Assembly: GCF_017255415.1 (NCBI RefSeq)
Contig: NZ_JAFJZZ010000001.1
Span: 124,001-188,000, forward strand
DNA: 64,000 nucleotides
Source: Clostridium aminobutyricum
GTDB taxonomy: Bacteria; Bacillota; Clostridia; Peptostreptococcales; Anaerovoracaceae
Direction: 5' to 3'
In this document: one piece after another, positions 62,708 through 64,000 of the stretch
How positions within the stretch are numbered: position 1 is the first letter of the stretch
Layout of the letters: each line of letters begins with the position of its first letter
The notes under the pieces: generated by a model
The model's input: only the letters and a program-made list of their open reading frames with translations
The model's database searches: none
Told to the model about the DNA's origin: nothing
Made by a program: the position numbers and the translations under genes

Positions 62708-64000
62708 ATGGGAAATGCAAATATATATGAAAGTATTTGGGAAAGGACACAGGGAGATATTTACGTGGGGGTGGTAGGACCTGTAAGAACCGGTAAGTCT
62801 ACATTTATTAAGAGATTTATGGATTTGCTAGTGGTTCCAAACATTGATAATACCTATGTGAAAGAAAGACTCCAAGACGAATTGCCGCAGAGTGGTGCAG
62901 GTCGGACGATAACTACTACAGAACCAAAATTTGTACCTGCAGAGGCTGTGCCATTTCGGCTATCCGACAATATGAATTTTAGGCTTAGAATGGTTGACTG
63001 CGTGGGCTATATGGTGCCGGGTGCACTTGGACATTTAGAAGAGGGAAAGGCACGCATGGTAAGTACCCCTTGGCATGAAAACAAAATTCCATTTGAGGAT
63101 GCCGCCGAAATTGGGACACAACGGGTAATTAAAGAGCATTCGACTATTGGGATAGCAATTACGACAGATGGAAGCATAGGAGACATTGACCGAAATGATT
63201 ATGTTGCAGCAGAAGAGCGAGTTATCCGCGAATTAAAGGAGTTAAAGAAGCCTTTTGTTGTGATTGTCAATGCACTTGACCCGAAGAGCGATCAGGCCAT
63301 TCATGTGGCAAACGAGCTGAAAGAAAAGTTCGGTATCCCTGTTACGGCTTTAAACTGTGCAAAAATGAGCGAAACAGCGTTAAAGCAAGTATTGGAGGAT
63401 GCCTTATTACAATTTCCTGCGTCTCAAATTAACTTTTATTTCCCTGGTTTTGTGGAAGGTCTTTCAACGGATCACTGGATTAAGGCCTCCGTTATTGCAA
63501 GTATTAAGGAATGGATTAAAAAACTGGATAATATCGATCAGGTAAAGCAATCCATTACTACGTTAAAGGATGATGAGATCATTTCTGCTATTAACATCTC
63601 AAATATGGATTTGGGTACAGGTGATATTGATGTTCAAGTAGAAATGGTAAGCGGTCTTTTCTATAAAGTAGTAGAAGAATTGATGGATCAAGAAGTGAAG
63701 AATGATTACGAGTTCTTTGAACTACTGAAAGAATTTTCTGCTTCAAAGAAAGCCTATGATAAGTTAAAAACCGCCATGGTGCAAGTGGAAGCAGAGGGTT
63801 ACGGTATTGTACAGCCAAAACTCAGTGAAATGGTATTAGAGGAACCTGAGATCTTTAAACAGGGTAACAAATACGGAGTTTGCTTGCGTGCGAAAGCACC
63901 ATCTCTACATATCATAAGAACGAATATTACCACCGAAGTATCGCCGATTGTTGGAACGGAAAAACAATCCGAAGATCTGGTGAAATACTTACTGACCGAA
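62708..64000 (+). CDS. spoIVA: Stage IV sporulation protein A, partial (3' end outside window)
   Basis: SpoIVA is the ATPase that polymerises at the forespore surface and anchors the coat. The window holds 431 codons without a stop; the family is about 490 residues, so roughly the last 60 are missing. It starts MGNANIYESIWERTQGDIYVG (first 20 residues typical), with Walker A GPVRTGKSTFIKRF near residue 24 and MVDCVGYMVPGALGHLEEG near 94. The ATG at 62708 has GGAAGGGG about 10 bases upstream. It confirms that the organism forms endospores. Confidence 0.97.
   Translation, partial: MGNANIYESIWERTQGDIYVGVVGPVRTGKSTFIKRFMDLLVVPNIDNTYVKERLQDELPQSGAGRTITTTEPKFVPAEAVPFRLSDNMNFRLRMVDCVGYMVPGALGHLEEGKARMVSTPWHENKIPFEDAAEIGTQRVIKEHSTIGIAITTDGSIGDIDRNDYVAAEERVIRELKELKKPFVVIVNALDPKSDQAIHVANELKEKFGIPVTALNCAKMSETALKQVLEDALLQFPASQINFYFPGFVEGLSTDHWIKASVIASIKEWIKKLDNIDQVKQSITTLKDDEIISAINISNMDLGTGDIDVQVEMVSGLFYKVVEELMDQEVKNDYEFFELLKEFSASKKAYDKLKTAMVQVEAEGYGIVQPKLSEMVLEEPEIFKQGNKYGVCLRAKAPSLHIIRTNITTEVSPIVGTEKQSEDLVKYLLTE

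Overview
The window comes from a low-GC, anaerobic, endospore-forming member of the Clostridia. Sporulation genes (spoVS, spoIIM, a pdaB-type deacetylase, spoIVA) are mixed with Bacillota-style housekeeping blocks (plsX-rnc-smc-ftsY-der-plsY-gpsA, rplS-rbgA-rnhB). A tetrahydrofolate C1 set (fhs-fchA-folD) and an anaerobic cobalt-early corrin branch are also present. The combination would suit an amino-acid-fermenting Peptostreptococcales/Anaerovoracaceae-like organism; that placement is an inference. No rRNA or tRNA genes were seen.

Layout. 1-3384 (minus): a yprB-like exonuclease, a metallophosphoesterase, proA and a 43-residue membrane peptide form a tight operon. 3385-3892: a repeated double-hairpin element and a candidate C-rich small RNA. 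3893-4153: spoVS. 4244-15128: a complete type I-B CRISPR-Cas locus (cas6-cas8b-cas7-cas5-cas3-cas4-cas1-cas2), a leader with its own promoter, and 27 repeats. 15296-21420: proB, proC, an ADP-ribose-type NUDIX hydrolase, spoIIM (opposite strand), a XerD-like recombinase, rplS, rbgA, rnhB. 21637-24951: C1-folate genes. 25169-27479: hemB and hemL. 27683-37478: a cobalamin riboswitch drives cobalt uptake (cbiMNQO), cobalt insertion (cbiK), cbiL, hemA, a cobK-sirC fusion, hemC and cobA-hemD. 37596-40035: a ferredoxin-nitroreductase, larB and a stand-alone N-terminal larC. 40038-43091: a T-box and valS. 43156-46948: folC, a lipid-kinase-like gene, mnmA, a GNAT. 47169-50480: a pdaB-like deacetylase and a polar amino-acid ABC transporter. 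50634-60589: an SSB-like gene, plsX, rnc, smc, ftsY, der, plsY, gpsA. 60829-61086 (minus): a cysteine-rich repeat protein. 61274-64000: miaB and spoIVA, which runs off the window.

How it works together. HemA, HemL, HemB, HemC and HemD make uroporphyrinogen III. CobA and SirC convert it to sirohydrochlorin, CbiK inserts the cobalt imported by CbiMNQO, and CbiL and CobK start the corrin ring modifications. The remaining cbi genes are not in the window. Because hemA, hemC and hemD lie downstream of the B12 riboswitch with no obvious internal terminator, cobalamin probably controls much of tetrapyrrole precursor supply.

Most interesting non-standard observations: a sigma-A-type minus-strand small RNA with C-rich loops (3612-3710); a two-copy double-hairpin element with compensatory base changes (3413-3585, 18184-18290); a long hairpin between cas5 and cas3; an 85-residue cysteine-rich VLG-repeat protein; a XerD-like recombinase with Gln in place of the catalytic His; and an unidentified structured leader before the ABC permease.
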